From Nitriliruptoraceae bacterium (lineage in GTDB: Bacteria; Actinomycetota; Nitriliruptoria; Nitriliruptorales; Nitriliruptoraceae): a DNA stretch of 40,621 nucleotides. Of this stretch, positions 25,422 to 32,803 are shown in pieces. A program made the translations under genes and the position numbers. The notes beneath the pieces are model-generated. The model worked only from the letters and a program-made list of their open reading frames with translations. It searched no databases and had not been told where the DNA came from. The stretch is from assembly GCA_003558435.1 (NCBI GenBank), contig PWLR01000197.1, positions 1 to 40,621 of the forward strand. The letters run 5' to 3'. Numbering within the stretch: the first letter of the stretch is position 1; every line of letters begins with the position of its first letter.

Positions 25422-26330
25422 TCAGTCGTTGCGGCCCTGGAGGAACCGTTCGATCTCGGCGGCGAGGTCATCGGCCGAGGGCACCTGCTCTTCGGTGATG
25501 GCCGGACTCGAGGGGGAGGATCCCGAGGCCGTGGCCAGACGTTCCGCCTCGGCTTCGGCGTCGTAGAGGCGTTCGAGTTGGGCCACGTGCTCGCGCACCT
25601 CGTCCGAGCCTTCGGCGGCGACGTCCAACCGGGCGCGGTTCTCCGCCACATCCTCATCGAACGACGACAGGTCCACGGGCGTGCCGATGTGCGACGACAA
25701 CTGCTCGAGCAGCGCGCGGGCCGCCTCCGGGTACTCGCCGGCGACGTAGTGCGGGATGCGGACCCACAGTCCCAGGGTGTCGAGGCCGGCGTCGCGGAGC
25801 ACCGTCTCGAGTGCGACCTGGCAAGAGGCAGGAACGACCATCTCCTCGTGCGGACGGCCGATGCGATCGAGCAGTTCGGTGTCCGAGGACGTGGCGATGA
25901 TGTGCACGGGACGGGTGTGGGGGATGGGACCCGGCACGCTCCCGAGCCCGACGTAGCGTCCGGCCCCGACCTTCGCGCACAACTCGGCGAGATCGTTCGC
26001 GAAACCCTGCCACGCGAGATCCGGCTCCGCGCCGCAGACGAGGATCAGCGGCGGCCCGGAGGGTGGTGACAACAGTTCGATGGTTATCTCGGGCCAGTCG
26101 GGGTCGCCCAGGACACCACGGTCGATCGACAGCGCGGGGCGGCGGTCCCGGTAGTCGAACAACGCGTCCGACGGGAACCGACCGAGCGGTACCGGGGTGA
26201 ACGCCTCACGTAGCCGTCCGGCCGCAGCCGAACCGCCATCGCCGGCGTCGGTCCAGCCGTCGAGAGCTACGACGAGCACGGCGTCGGGGCCGATCTCGTC
26301 CAGTGGGTGATCGAGTCGCAACAGTTCCAT
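25422..26330 (-). CDS. PAC2 family protein (proteasome-assembly-chaperone-like)
   Basis: A 302-residue soluble protein from ATG 26330; a longer frame upstream lacks family-like sequence. Conserved blocks are VLVVALDGWTDAGDGGS (about 18-34), FPSDALFDYRDRRPALSID (about 53-71), ILVCGAEPDLAWQGFANDL (about 97-115), GLGSVPGPIPHTRP (about 128-141) and GLWVRIPHYVAGEYPEAA (about 188-205). The C-terminal 70 residues are helical and charged. PAC2 proteins are common in actinobacteria that carry a proteasome, but the bacterial function is not established. No proteasome gene is visible here. Confidence 0.9.
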   Translation of the reverse strand: MELLRLDHPLDEIGPDAVLVVALDGWTDAGDGGSAAAGRLREAFTPVPLGRFPSDALFDYRDRRPALSIDRGVLGDPDWPEITIELLSPPSGPPLILVCGAEPDLAWQGFANDLAELCAKVGAGRYVGLGSVPGPIPHTRPVHIIATSSDTELLDRIGRPHEEMVVPASCQVALETVLRDAGLDTLGLWVRIPHYVAGEYPEAARALLEQLSSHIGTPVDLSSFDEDVAENRARLDVAAEGSDEVREHVAQLERLYDAEAEAERLATASGSSPSSPAITEEQVPSADDLAAEIERFLQGRND

Positions 26331-26384
26331 GCCCCGAAGGTAGCGGCAGTGCCCCCCGATCCCGCTCGAGGCTGCGCCGGAGCG

Positions 26385-26420
26385 ACGAAGGCCGTCCCGG
26401 TCGACCGGGACGGCCTTCGT
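26385..26420 (-). terminator. 36-bp perfect palindrome after the histone-like gene
   Basis: 18-bp arms meet with no unpaired centre (ACGAAGGCC ... GGCCTTCGT around GTCGAC). It lies 59 nt after the stop of the histone-fold gene and 54 nt before the PAC2 start on the same strand, so it should end the histone-like transcript. Its perfection would work in both directions. Confidence 0.75.
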
Positions 26421-26479
26421 GATGGTGCCCTCCACGGACCCGTGCGCGACCTTCCGGCAGCGAGCCTCGCAGGGTGGGT

Positions 26480-26842
26480 CTACAGGTCGGTCGGCCGCAC
26501 CGTGCCGCGGCCGTTGCCCTTGGCGCGCTCGATCGCCTTGTCGATGATGGCCTGCACCTCGGCGTTGAGTGCCTCCGGGAAGTCACCGGCCATACGAACA
26601 TCGCCGGCCTTGACGGCCTCCTTGACCTTGGAAGCCACCACGACGTTGCCTACGGACGCTGCAGCGGTCGTCTTCTTGGTGGTCTTCTTGGCGGTCGCCT
26701 TCTTGGTGGCCTTCTTCGTGGCCTTCTTGGCCGGTGCCTTCTTGGCGGTCGCCTTCTTGGTGGCCGTCTTCTTGGCGGTGGCCTTCTTGGCCGGTGCCTT
26801 CTTGGCGGTGGCCTTCTTGGTCGTCTTCTTCGCTGCTGCCAT
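26480..26842 (-). CDS. Histone-fold DNA-binding protein with an H1-like lysine-rich tail
   Basis: A 120-residue protein from ATG 26842 (an upstream in-frame start adds 28 unrelated residues). Residues 1-60 are a tail of AKKATAKKAPAKK-type repeats, like eukaryotic H1 and actinobacterial HupB/HupS tails. Residues 66-120 are not HU. They read VVVASKVKEAVKAGDVRMAG, then a long helix (FPEALNAEVQAIIDKAIERA), then NGRGTVRPTDL. This matches a minimal histone fold: helix 1, helix 2 and the RxTxxxxD motif (R112, T114, D119) with the third helix missing, as in Bdellovibrio-type bacterial histones. The role should be DNA binding and chromosome packing. It is transcribed alone and followed by a strong palindrome. 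The fold call is by pattern only. Confidence 0.75.
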   Translation of the reverse strand: MAAAKKTTKKATAKKAPAKKATAKKTATKKATAKKAPAKKATKKATKKATAKKTTKKTTAAASVGNVVVASKVKEAVKAGDVRMAGDFPEALNAEVQAIIDKAIERAKGNGRGTVRPTDL

Positions 26843-26954
26843 GATTCCGTGTGCCTTCCATCGGGTTCGTACCACCCGACGGCGGTACTCGCCGAGAGAG
26901 CCTAGGGAGGTCGAGCGCGAACGCATAGGACCGTTTACGCCGGGGATCCGGCGC

Positions 26955-26960
26955 TAGCGT
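26955..26960 (+). promoter_or_regulatory. Putative -10 element (TAGCGT) for the THUMP-like methyltransferase gene
   Basis: TAGCGT is 81 nt before ATG 27042, with TTTACG (26934-26939) 15 nt further upstream as a possible -35. It lies in the divergent gap shared with the histone-fold gene. Confidence 0.35.
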
Positions 26961-27041
26961 GCATTCGGAGGCCGAACGGACGGGTTCGGCCACGACGAAG
27001 TCCACCAGCGAGGTGTCGCCGCCAACGCCCGGAGGGACGTG

Positions 27042-28358
27042 ATGAACGAGCTGAACCTCGCGGTGGCGCGGTGGCTCGTCGGCGCCGACGGGCGACATGC
27101 GGTCGCGGAAGCGACCCAGCTGCTCGACGACGGAACCGACGAATTGCGGGTGATAACCGCGCTTCGGGCCCATATCGACGATCCCGCCCGTACCGCGGCG
27201 GCGGTTGCGGCGGGCATCGCGCGCCGGCGCGCACGAGATCGATGGGTAGAGGCCGATCGGCTGCTGTTCACGCGAGAATCGCTCGAACAAGCCAGCGACC
27301 CGGTGGTTGCCGGTTGGCGGGCGCGACGGTTCGCGGACCAACCCGTCTACGACCTGTGCAGCGGGGTCGGGGGTGACGCGATGGCCCTTGCGCGGCGCGC
27401 CCGCTCCGTCACGGCCGTGGACCGAGACGCCGCGCGGCTGGTGCTGTTGGAGCACAACGCGGCGATCCTGGGCCTGTCGGTCGCGACGCTGATCGGTGAC
27501 GCCACCGACATCGTGATCCCGACCGATCAGGTGGTTCATGCCGATCCGGCCCGACGGCGCGACGGACATCGGATGGGTGACCCCACCCGTACCGTTCCTC
27601 CCGTCGATGCCCTGGTCGCCGCGCATCTCACCGCACCCGGTCGCGCGATCGTTCTGGCTCCCGGCACGGATGCCGACCATCCGGCGCTGGGCACGGAGGT
27701 CGAGGTCGAGTACCTGCAGTTGGGCAACGACCTGGTCGAGGCGGTGGCATGGTCAGGCATCCTGCGCGACGGCTCGGCGACGGCCAGCGCCACGATCCTG
27801 CCTCGCCTCCCGGTGATCCCCACGCCTGGTGGCGCGACCGGCCCATCGCCGGGCGCCGTCCCCGGGGCCGCGCCCCCCGGAGGGACCGCGGCCAGCGATG
27901 GCGGTGCAGACCTGCCGGGCGCGGTGCACCGCAGCCGGTCGGGGGAGCGTGGGCCGCGGTTGCCGGTCGGTGACGTCGGCAGCCACCTCATCGAGGTCTC
28001 CTCGGCCGCGGTTCGGGCACGGCTCCACGACGAGATCGGTGCCGAGATCGATGCGCGTCGGCTCGCCAGACAGCGGGCGTTGTTGACCACCGACACGGCG
28101 CCACCCGATTCGCCGTGGTATCGAGCTCGGCCGGTGCTCGAGGTGTTGGCGGCCCGGCCGGGGCCGATCAAGCGGTGGCTGGCGGCTGACGATCGTGGTC
28201 CGATCGAACTCGTGCTCCACGGGGTGCGAGCCGATCCGCTCGCCTGGTGGCGGGAACTCGGACGCCCGCTGAGGGGACCGGGCGGTGTCCGTGTGGAACT
28301 CATCCGCCGGGACGACGATGCGGTCGCGGTCATCACCGGTGACCGGCGGCCGGTGTGA
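27042..28358 (+). CDS. Class I SAM-dependent methyltransferase with THUMP-like domain
   Basis: A 438-residue protein. ATG 27042 is preferred over GTG 27039 because GGAGGG (27031-27036) then sits five bases away. An N-terminal helical part (1-95) is followed by a Rossmann methyltransferase core: VYDLCSGVGGDAMAL (102-116) binds SAM, VTAVDRD (123-129) is the acidic strand end, IGDATD (151-156), and HADPARRRDGHR (166-177) is a DPAR motif in place of NPPY. The C-terminal part with LIEVSSAAVRARL and RPVLEVLAARPGPIKRW is the THUMP-like domain. A Pro/Gly-rich insert (about 265-300) separates them. The family is conserved in actinobacteria and probably modifies RNA; the site is unknown. Confidence 0.88.
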   Translation: MNELNLAVARWLVGADGRHAVAEATQLLDDGTDELRVITALRAHIDDPARTAAAVAAGIARRRARDRWVEADRLLFTRESLEQASDPVVAGWRARRFADQPVYDLCSGVGGDAMALARRARSVTAVDRDAARLVLLEHNAAILGLSVATLIGDATDIVIPTDQVVHADPARRRDGHRMGDPTRTVPPVDALVAAHLTAPGRAIVLAPGTDADHPALGTEVEVEYLQLGNDLVEAVAWSGILRDGSATASATILPRLPVIPTPGGATGPSPGAVPGAAPPGGTAASDGGADLPGAVHRSRSGERGPRLPVGDVGSHLIEVSSAAVRARLHDEIGAEIDARRLARQRALLTTDTAPPDSPWYRARPVLEVLAARPGPIKRWLAADDRGPIELVLHGVRADPLAWWRELGRPLRGPGGVRVELIRRDDDAVAVITGDRRPV

Positions 28359-28452
28359 GACCTCGGGTCGGGGCGAGCGTCGCGGCGGGCCGCTCGTGAC
28401 GCGGACCTGCGTCGCTCGAGCGAAGGTCGAGCGTCGGGGTGCTCGTTGCCGG

Positions 28453-28458
28453 TACGCT
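28453..28458 (+). promoter_or_regulatory. Putative -10 element (TACGCT) giving a leaderless transcript
   Basis: TACGCT ends six bases before ATG 28465, so transcription would begin at or next to the start codon. No ribosome site precedes the ATG, which agrees with a leaderless mRNA, common in actinobacteria. Confidence 0.5.
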
Positions 28459-28464
28459 ACCTAC

Positions 28465-28728
28465 ATGGATGAAACTCTTACCCCCGGATCCACCGCCGTC
28501 GCCGAGGTCCCGACCCGGCGTAGCTGCACCCGTTGCGACGGGGAGCAGCACCTGATCGGTGGCTCGTCAGGCTTCGGCAAGTACCGCTGCGATCACTGCT
28601 CGTTGATCGTGGGCTTCGACCTCGAGGGCGACCCCGCCGAGTTCATGCTCGATCGTGGGTCACCGGGTCGGTACTCCAAGGAGCTGTTCGGTAGCCGTCT
28701 GCTGCCCTCGGAACTCCGTCTCCCCTGA
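28465..28728 (+). CDS. Small zinc-ribbon protein of unknown function
   Basis: An 87-residue protein with two CxxC knuckles, CTRC (21-24) and CDHC (42-45), spaced as in a treble-clef or ribbon zinc site, with a Gly/Phe turn between them (SSGFGKYR). The C-terminal 30 residues (DRGSPGRYSKELFGSRLLP) are conserved-looking but unassigned. It may be a nucleic-acid or protein-binding accessory factor. It is followed 100 bp later by an RNase HI that also carries a zinc ribbon. The start has no Shine-Dalgarno but a well-placed -10 element. Confidence 0.7.
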   Translation: MDETLTPGSTAVAEVPTRRSCTRCDGEQHLIGGSSGFGKYRCDHCSLIVGFDLEGDPAEFMLDRGSPGRYSKELFGSRLLPSELRLP

Positions 28729-28828
28729 TGGTGATCGTCGGCCTGGCCTGCGCCGCGGCCGGGCGTGATGAGGGTGATCCCCTCGCCGCCGGGCGCACCA
28801 GGTCCCGAAACAGAAGCGTGCTCCGGAC

Positions 28829-29518
28829 GTGAGTGACACCTCGGATCTGACGTGTGCCCGTTGTGGCACGGCATTCACGCCGCGGCCGGAGATGCTCGCG
28901 AAGTACCCGGGATGGCGGCCCAAGGAGTGCCCGGTCTGCTACCGCAAGGCCCGGGACGAAGCGGGTCCGCCCTCGAAACGTGGCCCCCGGGGCAAGGCGC
29001 TGCGTGCCGGCGGTTCGAGCCGCGCGGCCGGTGGTGAGGAGCACCTCACCCGAGCTCAGGTGCTCGACCGCTACCACGACGGCCCTGACACGGGCGTGTT
29101 CACCGATGGCTCCTCGATCCCGAATCCGGGCCCCGGTGGTTGGGGTGCGGTCTACGTGCAGGACGGCGAGGTGGTGGGCGAACTGCATGGCCACGATCCG
29201 GCCACCACCAACAACCGTATGGAGCTCCGGGCGTTGCAAGCCGCGCTCGAGCTCGTCCCCGAGGGGACCCCTGCGCGCATCCACACCGACTCGAACCTCG
29301 CCGTGCGGACGATCACCGAATGGGCGGCCGGTTGGGAGAAGCGGGGGTGGGCACGCAAGACCGGACCGGTGGAGAACCTCGACCTCGTGCGGCCCCTTTA
29401 CGAGGCCTTCCGCGACCGTCCCGAGCTCGAACTGGTCTGGATCAAGGCCCATGCCGGGAACCGCTGGAACGAATACGCGGACGCGTTGGCCACCGCCTGG
29501 GCACGTGACGAGCTCTGA
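28829..29518 (+). CDS. Ribonuclease HI with N-terminal zinc ribbon
   Basis: Cleaves the RNA strand of RNA-DNA hybrids. It has 229 residues from GTG 28829. The catalytic domain (about 88-229) is complete: D93 in FTDGSSIPNPGPGGWG, E132 in NNRMEL, D154 in HTDSN, H208 in KAHAG and D218 in EYADALA, with the substrate-handle segment KRGWARKTGPVEN. The N-terminal 40 residues add two CxxC pairs (C9/C12 and C34/C37) around a PEMLAKYPGWRPKECP core, a zinc ribbon, joined by a basic, Gly-rich linker (about 45-70). The ribbon replaces the more familiar N-terminal hybrid-binding domain of some RNases H. It converges on azlD. Confidence 0.93.
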   Translation: MSDTSDLTCARCGTAFTPRPEMLAKYPGWRPKECPVCYRKARDEAGPPSKRGPRGKALRAGGSSRAAGGEEHLTRAQVLDRYHDGPDTGVFTDGSSIPNPGPGGWGAVYVQDGEVVGELHGHDPATTNNRMELRALQAALELVPEGTPARIHTDSNLAVRTITEWAAGWEKRGWARKTGPVENLDLVRPLYEAFRDRPELELVWIKAHAGNRWNEYADALATAWARDEL

Positions 29519-29569
29519 CCGGCGGTCACGCCGCGCCGCGAGCCACGGAGCGAGTGCCGAGCAGCGTGG

Positions 29570-29875
29570 TCATCCCCAGCCGATGGCGCGGATACCGGCG
29601 GTGACGGCGGCACCGACCAGCACGACCACACCGAAGGGTGCCTTGAGCGCGACGGCGAGCCCCGCCGCCCCCACCCCGACGATGCGGGCATCGATGGTCA
29701 GCCCGTCCGGGCCGCCGACGGTCTGCGTGGCCACCAGCGCGGCCAACAACGCCGCTGGGAGCAGGATGCTCAGGCGGGCGGCGAGCGGCGGCAGTTCCCG
29801 GCCCGCGGCGACGACCGGCCCGAGGGCCTTCATCGCGAAGGTGCCGAGTGCGAGCACGATCAAGGCGAGGATCAT
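29570..29875 (-). CDS. azlD: AzlD-type branched-chain amino acid export subunit
   Basis: A 101-residue membrane protein with four hydrophobic segments: ILALIVLALGTFAMKALG, then LSILLPAALLAALVATQTV, a Gly/Ala/Val-rich segment and the C-terminal VVVLVGAAVTAGIRAIGW. Length and pattern fit AzlD, the small partner of AzlC in export of branched-chain amino acids or analogues. Its ATG overlaps the azlC stop by four bases, so the two are translated together. It converges with the RNase HI gene; only 51 bp lie between their stops. Confidence 0.9.
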   Translation of the reverse strand: MILALIVLALGTFAMKALGPVVAAGRELPPLAARLSILLPAALLAALVATQTVGGPDGLTIDARIVGVGAAGLAVALKAPFGVVVLVGAAVTAGIRAIGWG

Positions 29876-30693
29876 CGTCGTGCTCCACCGGTGTCGCCAG
29901 ATCGTTGGAGGGCATCGTCGAGAAACGCCTCGCCCGCGGCCGACGGGTCGCAGCCCATCGACGGGTCGGACGAGGGCGAGGGCGAGGGAGCGGCCCGGGA
30001 GGTGACCGAGGGCGTGACGCGCAAGGCGACCACCGCTCCCAGGGCGGCGGCCAGGACCGGTACCCCCGGTGGACTTATCGGGGTCAGGAGCAAGGCCAAG
30101 GCTGTACCGACCAGCGCAGCGACCTGGCCGGGTCGGTCACGCAGCCACGGTGCCAGCAGAGCGAGGAAGCCCGCGGGGAAGGCGGCGTCCAACCCGAGTG
30201 CCTCGGGGTCTCCGAGCAGCTGGCCGCCATAGGCGCCGATGGCGGTCGCGCCGATCCAGGTGACGGCGACCGTCGCACCGATCACCCGGAACCTCCGTGC
30301 GACCTGGCCCGGGGGAGCGGCCAACCCCAGACCGACGGACTCGTCGACGATGAGGTAGGCATCCCGCGCGCGCCGCGAGAGCCGGCCGGCCGGAAGGTGC
30401 GGAGCGATGGCGAGCCCGAACGCGACGTAGCGGACGTTCAGCAGCAGCCCGCCGATGGCGCCGGTCATCGGGTTCCCGCCGGCGGCGAGGACACCCACGA
30501 ACGCGAACTGCGACCCACCCCCGAGCACGAACAGGCTCGACAGGGTGGCGACGAGGGGCGACATCCCGGAAGCGACCGCCAGGACGCCGAACGACAACCC
30601 GTACGCGCCCACGGCGAGGCCCACCGGGATCGCCTGAGCGAGCCCCAGTGGGTGCCTCGATGGCATCGAGTTCGTTCGGTTGAGCGGACGCAT
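29872..30693 (-). CDS. azlC: AzlC-type branched-chain amino acid export permease
   Basis: A 273-residue permease with about seven hydrophobic segments. The family core is present: IPVGLAVGAYGLSFGVLA (22-39), FVLGGGSQFAFVGVLAAGG (about 55-73) and LLLNVRYVAFGLAIAPHLP (about 83-101), then DESVGLGLA. The last 45 residues are hydrophilic (Ser/Pro/Asp-rich), longer than usual. The start may be ATG 30693 or ATG 30666. The second would place the inverted repeat at 30685-30699 in the promoter region and seems as likely. A divergent XRE-cupin regulator lies next to it and probably controls it. Confidence 0.9.
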   Translation of the reverse strand: MRPLNRTNSMPSRHPLGLAQAIPVGLAVGAYGLSFGVLAVASGMSPLVATLSSLFVLGGGSQFAFVGVLAAGGNPMTGAIGGLLLNVRYVAFGLAIAPHLPAGRLSRRARDAYLIVDESVGLGLAAPPGQVARRFRVIGATVAVTWIGATAIGAYGGQLLGDPEALGLDAAFPAGFLALLAPWLRDRPGQVAALVGTALALLLTPISPPGVPVLAAALGAVVALRVTPSVTSRAAPSPSPSSDPSMGCDPSAAGEAFLDDALQRSGDTGGARR

Positions 30694-30719
30694 CGTCCGT
30701 TAAGCTGTACCATGCGGAC
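30685..30719. promoter_or_regulatory. Candidate operator between azlC and the XRE-cupin regulator
   Basis: CGGACG-CAT-CGTCCG (30685-30699) is a perfect inverted repeat overlapping the first possible azlC start. A third half-site, CGGAC (30715-30719), follows. TAAGCT (30701-30706) between them could be a -10 element. Three CGGAC half-sites in 35 bp between a regulator and its likely target suggest regulator binding. Confidence 0.4.
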
Positions 30720-30852
30720 AGAAGCCGCGTCCAGCTCACCGAACGAAGCGTCCGGTGAGCGGACCGCAGTTCGTCACGGCTGGATGGCCGGCCGGTATGC
30801 GAGCCTCGTCGCCACCAGGCCACGACCAGCCTCCACCCCCGGGAGACCGCGC

Positions 30853-31431
30853 ATGCTCGGCGAGCCGCAGCCACCACCCGACGCTGCTGAGCTGCGCAGC
30901 CAGGTCGCTCGCACGGTCCGGGAGCTGCGGTCGCGCTCGGGGAGGAGCCTGGCCGATCTCGCCGCCTCGGCGGGTATCGGCAAGTCCACCCTGCATGCCA
31001 TCGAATCGGGGGACGCGAACCCCGGCATCGAGACGCTCTGGGCGCTGGCGGGTGCCCTGGGCGTTCCGTTCGGCAACCTCCTGGCTCCGGCGACCCCGAC
31101 GATCCGGGTCGTGCGTGCGGGGGAGGGCCCGAAGGTCGTCAGCGAGGCGGCGACCATGCAGGCCCACCTGCTGGCATCGACCGGGCACGCGGCGAGGGTC
31201 GAGCTCTATGACCTCCACTTCCAGCTCGGGCCGCTCCGGGACGCGCAACCACATACCGACGGGACCGTGGAGCACGTGCTGGTCACCTCCGGCAGCCTGC
31301 GCGTCGGTCCGGTCGAGGCCGCGGTCGATCTCGAGGTCGGCGACCTGGCCACCTTCCCGGGGGACATCGGCCACCGCTACGAGGCGCTGGCCGAGGACAC
31401 CCGTGCCGTGTTGTTGATCGAGTACCCGTGA
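30853..31431 (+). CDS. XRE-family transcriptional regulator with C-terminal cupin domain
   Basis: A 192-residue regulator. The N-terminal helix-turn-helix (about 12-66) reads VARTVRELRSRSGRSLADLA, then GIGKSTLHAIESGDANPGIETLWALAGAL, a typical XRE domain. A cupin domain (about 115-190) follows, with QPHTDGTVEHVLVTSGSL and FPGDIGHRYEAL, likely to bind a small ligand such as an amino acid. ATG 30853 has GGGAGA six bases upstream and gives the usual length; an in-frame ATG at 30712 would add 47 atypical residues. It is divergent from azlCD and is its probable regulator. A 9-bp hairpin at 31476-31498 may terminate it. Confidence 0.88.
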   Translation: MLGEPQPPPDAAELRSQVARTVRELRSRSGRSLADLAASAGIGKSTLHAIESGDANPGIETLWALAGALGVPFGNLLAPATPTIRVVRAGEGPKVVSEAATMQAHLLASTGHAARVELYDLHFQLGPLRDAQPHTDGTVEHVLVTSGSLRVGPVEAAVDLEVGDLATFPGDIGHRYEALAEDTRAVLLIEYP

Positions 31432-31822
31432 CCATCGGTCACCACCACCGCCGCTCCGGACGTCCATGAGCGGAGGTGCCCACGCGTCGTGGGAGCACGA
31501 GCACCGTGGGCCGGTACGGTCGTCGACTCCGGTCGTGCTCGCTCCGACGGTGCGACACCGCTCGCCGGGTTCGGGCCGCACGACGCGCGGCCGGCGACCG
31601 GTGTCGGTCCGCGCGTCGGGTCGGACCGCAGCGAAGCTGCACGGCAAGATCCTCGGCAGCACGCGGACCCAGCTGTCGCCACGGGTCAGACTGACATCTC
31701 CGCATGCCCTGGAACCCCGCCGGAGCGCTTCTCGGCACCTCCGCCCCATCACCTCCGTCCCAGCTGCAAGTCCCACCCCTCCGTCCCCAGCTGCAAGTCC
31801 CACCCGTACCGGGAGAGCCACG
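31432..31822. other. 391-bp gap before the DrrAB-type operon
   Basis: No convincing gene is seen. It holds a bulged hairpin at 31476-31498 (GTGC.CCACG/CGTGG.GCAC), a likely terminator for the regulator gene. Two near-identical copies of a 27-bp sequence stand at 31752-31778 and 31778-31805, each containing CAGCTGCAAGTCCCACCC, just before the ATPase start. The duplicated CAGCTG sites could bind a regulator. Confidence 0.6.
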
Positions 31823-32803
31823 TTGTCGCGATCCACCGCCGTAACGGTCGAAGGCGTTCGCAAGCGCTTCGGCGACACCGACGCTCTCGCCGGTGTCGAC
31901 CTCACGGTCGAGGAGGGCGAGGTGCTCGGCATGCTCGGTCCCAACGGCGCCGGCAAGACCACCCTGGTACGTGTTCTGGCGACCCTGCTTCCCCCGGATT
32001 CGGGGACCGCGACCATCTTCGGTCGGGATGTCATCAAGGATGCCGATCTCGTTCGCCGTTCGATCGGCCTGACCGGGCAGTACGCCGCCGTGGACGAACT
32101 GTTGACCGGACGCGAGAACCTGCGCATGTTCGGCGAGCTGTTCCACCTCTCGGGTCGTGAAGCCCGGCGACGCAGCGACGAACTGCTGGAGCGTTTCGAT
32201 CTGGCCGAGGCGGCCGATCGCACCGCCAAGACCTACTCGGGTGGCATGCGTCGTCGGCTCGACCTCGCATCCAGCCTGTTGATCCGTCCACGCCTGTTGT
32301 TCCTCGACGAGCCCACGACCGGGCTGGATCCGCGCTCCCGGAACGCCATCTGGGAGATCACCCGGGAGCTGGTGGACGAAGGAACGACGCTGTTGCTCAC
32401 CACCCAGTACCTCGAGGAAGCCGATGTGCTGGCCGACCGGATCGCGGTCATCGACCACGGCACCATCATCGCCGAGGGAAGCGGCGACGAGCTCAAGGAT
32501 CAGGTCGGCGGCCAGGTCGTCGACATCGTGCTCAGCGATCCCGGTGAGACCGATCAGGCACGCGTCGCGGTACCCGCAGCCGAGGTCGCCGGCGACGGGC
32601 GTTCCCTGCGGGTGGCCATCGACGCCGAGGATGCGCTGTCGGTGGTCTCACAGGTGGCCGACGCCCTGAGCCGTGCCGGTGTCGAGGTTCGGGACCTCGG
32701 TCTCCGCCGCCCGACCCTCGATGACGTCTTCTTGCAGTTGACCGGGGACGCGGTGTCCGAGGACGACGATGAGGTCACCGCCGACATGGAGATCTCCGCA
32801 TGA
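31823..32803 (+). CDS. DrrA-type ABC exporter ATP-binding protein
   Basis: A 326-residue ATPase of the daunorubicin-resistance (DrrA) group. TTG 31823 is chosen because GGGAGA (31811-31816) is six bases before it and it starts at the family N-terminus. Walker A is GPNGAGKTT (39-47), the Q-loop is GLTGQYAAVDELLTGRENL (82-100), the signature YSGGMRRRLDLA (138-149), Walker B LLFLDEPTTGLDP (158-170), and the switch region LLTTQYLEEAD. The C-terminal DrrA region with GLRRPTLDDVFLQLTG is intact. With the overlapping permease it should export a drug, antibiotic or lipid; the substrate is unknown. Confidence 0.92.
   Translation: MSRSTAVTVEGVRKRFGDTDALAGVDLTVEEGEVLGMLGPNGAGKTTLVRVLATLLPPDSGTATIFGRDVIKDADLVRRSIGLTGQYAAVDELLTGRENLRMFGELFHLSGREARRRSDELLERFDLAEAADRTAKTYSGGMRRRLDLASSLLIRPRLLFLDEPTTGLDPRSRNAIWEITRELVDEGTTLLLTTQYLEEADVLADRIAVIDHGTIIAEGSGDELKDQVGGQVVDIVLSDPGETDQARVAVPAAEVAGDGRSLRVAIDAEDALSVVSQVADALSRAGVEVRDLGLRRPTLDDVFLQLTGDAVSEDDDEVTADMEISA

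Noticed and set aside
26480-26842. Calling the Lys-rich protein HU/HupB
   Set aside because: The HU body of about 90 residues with its DNA-binding arm is absent. The C-terminal 55 residues carry the histone RxTxxxxD pattern instead.
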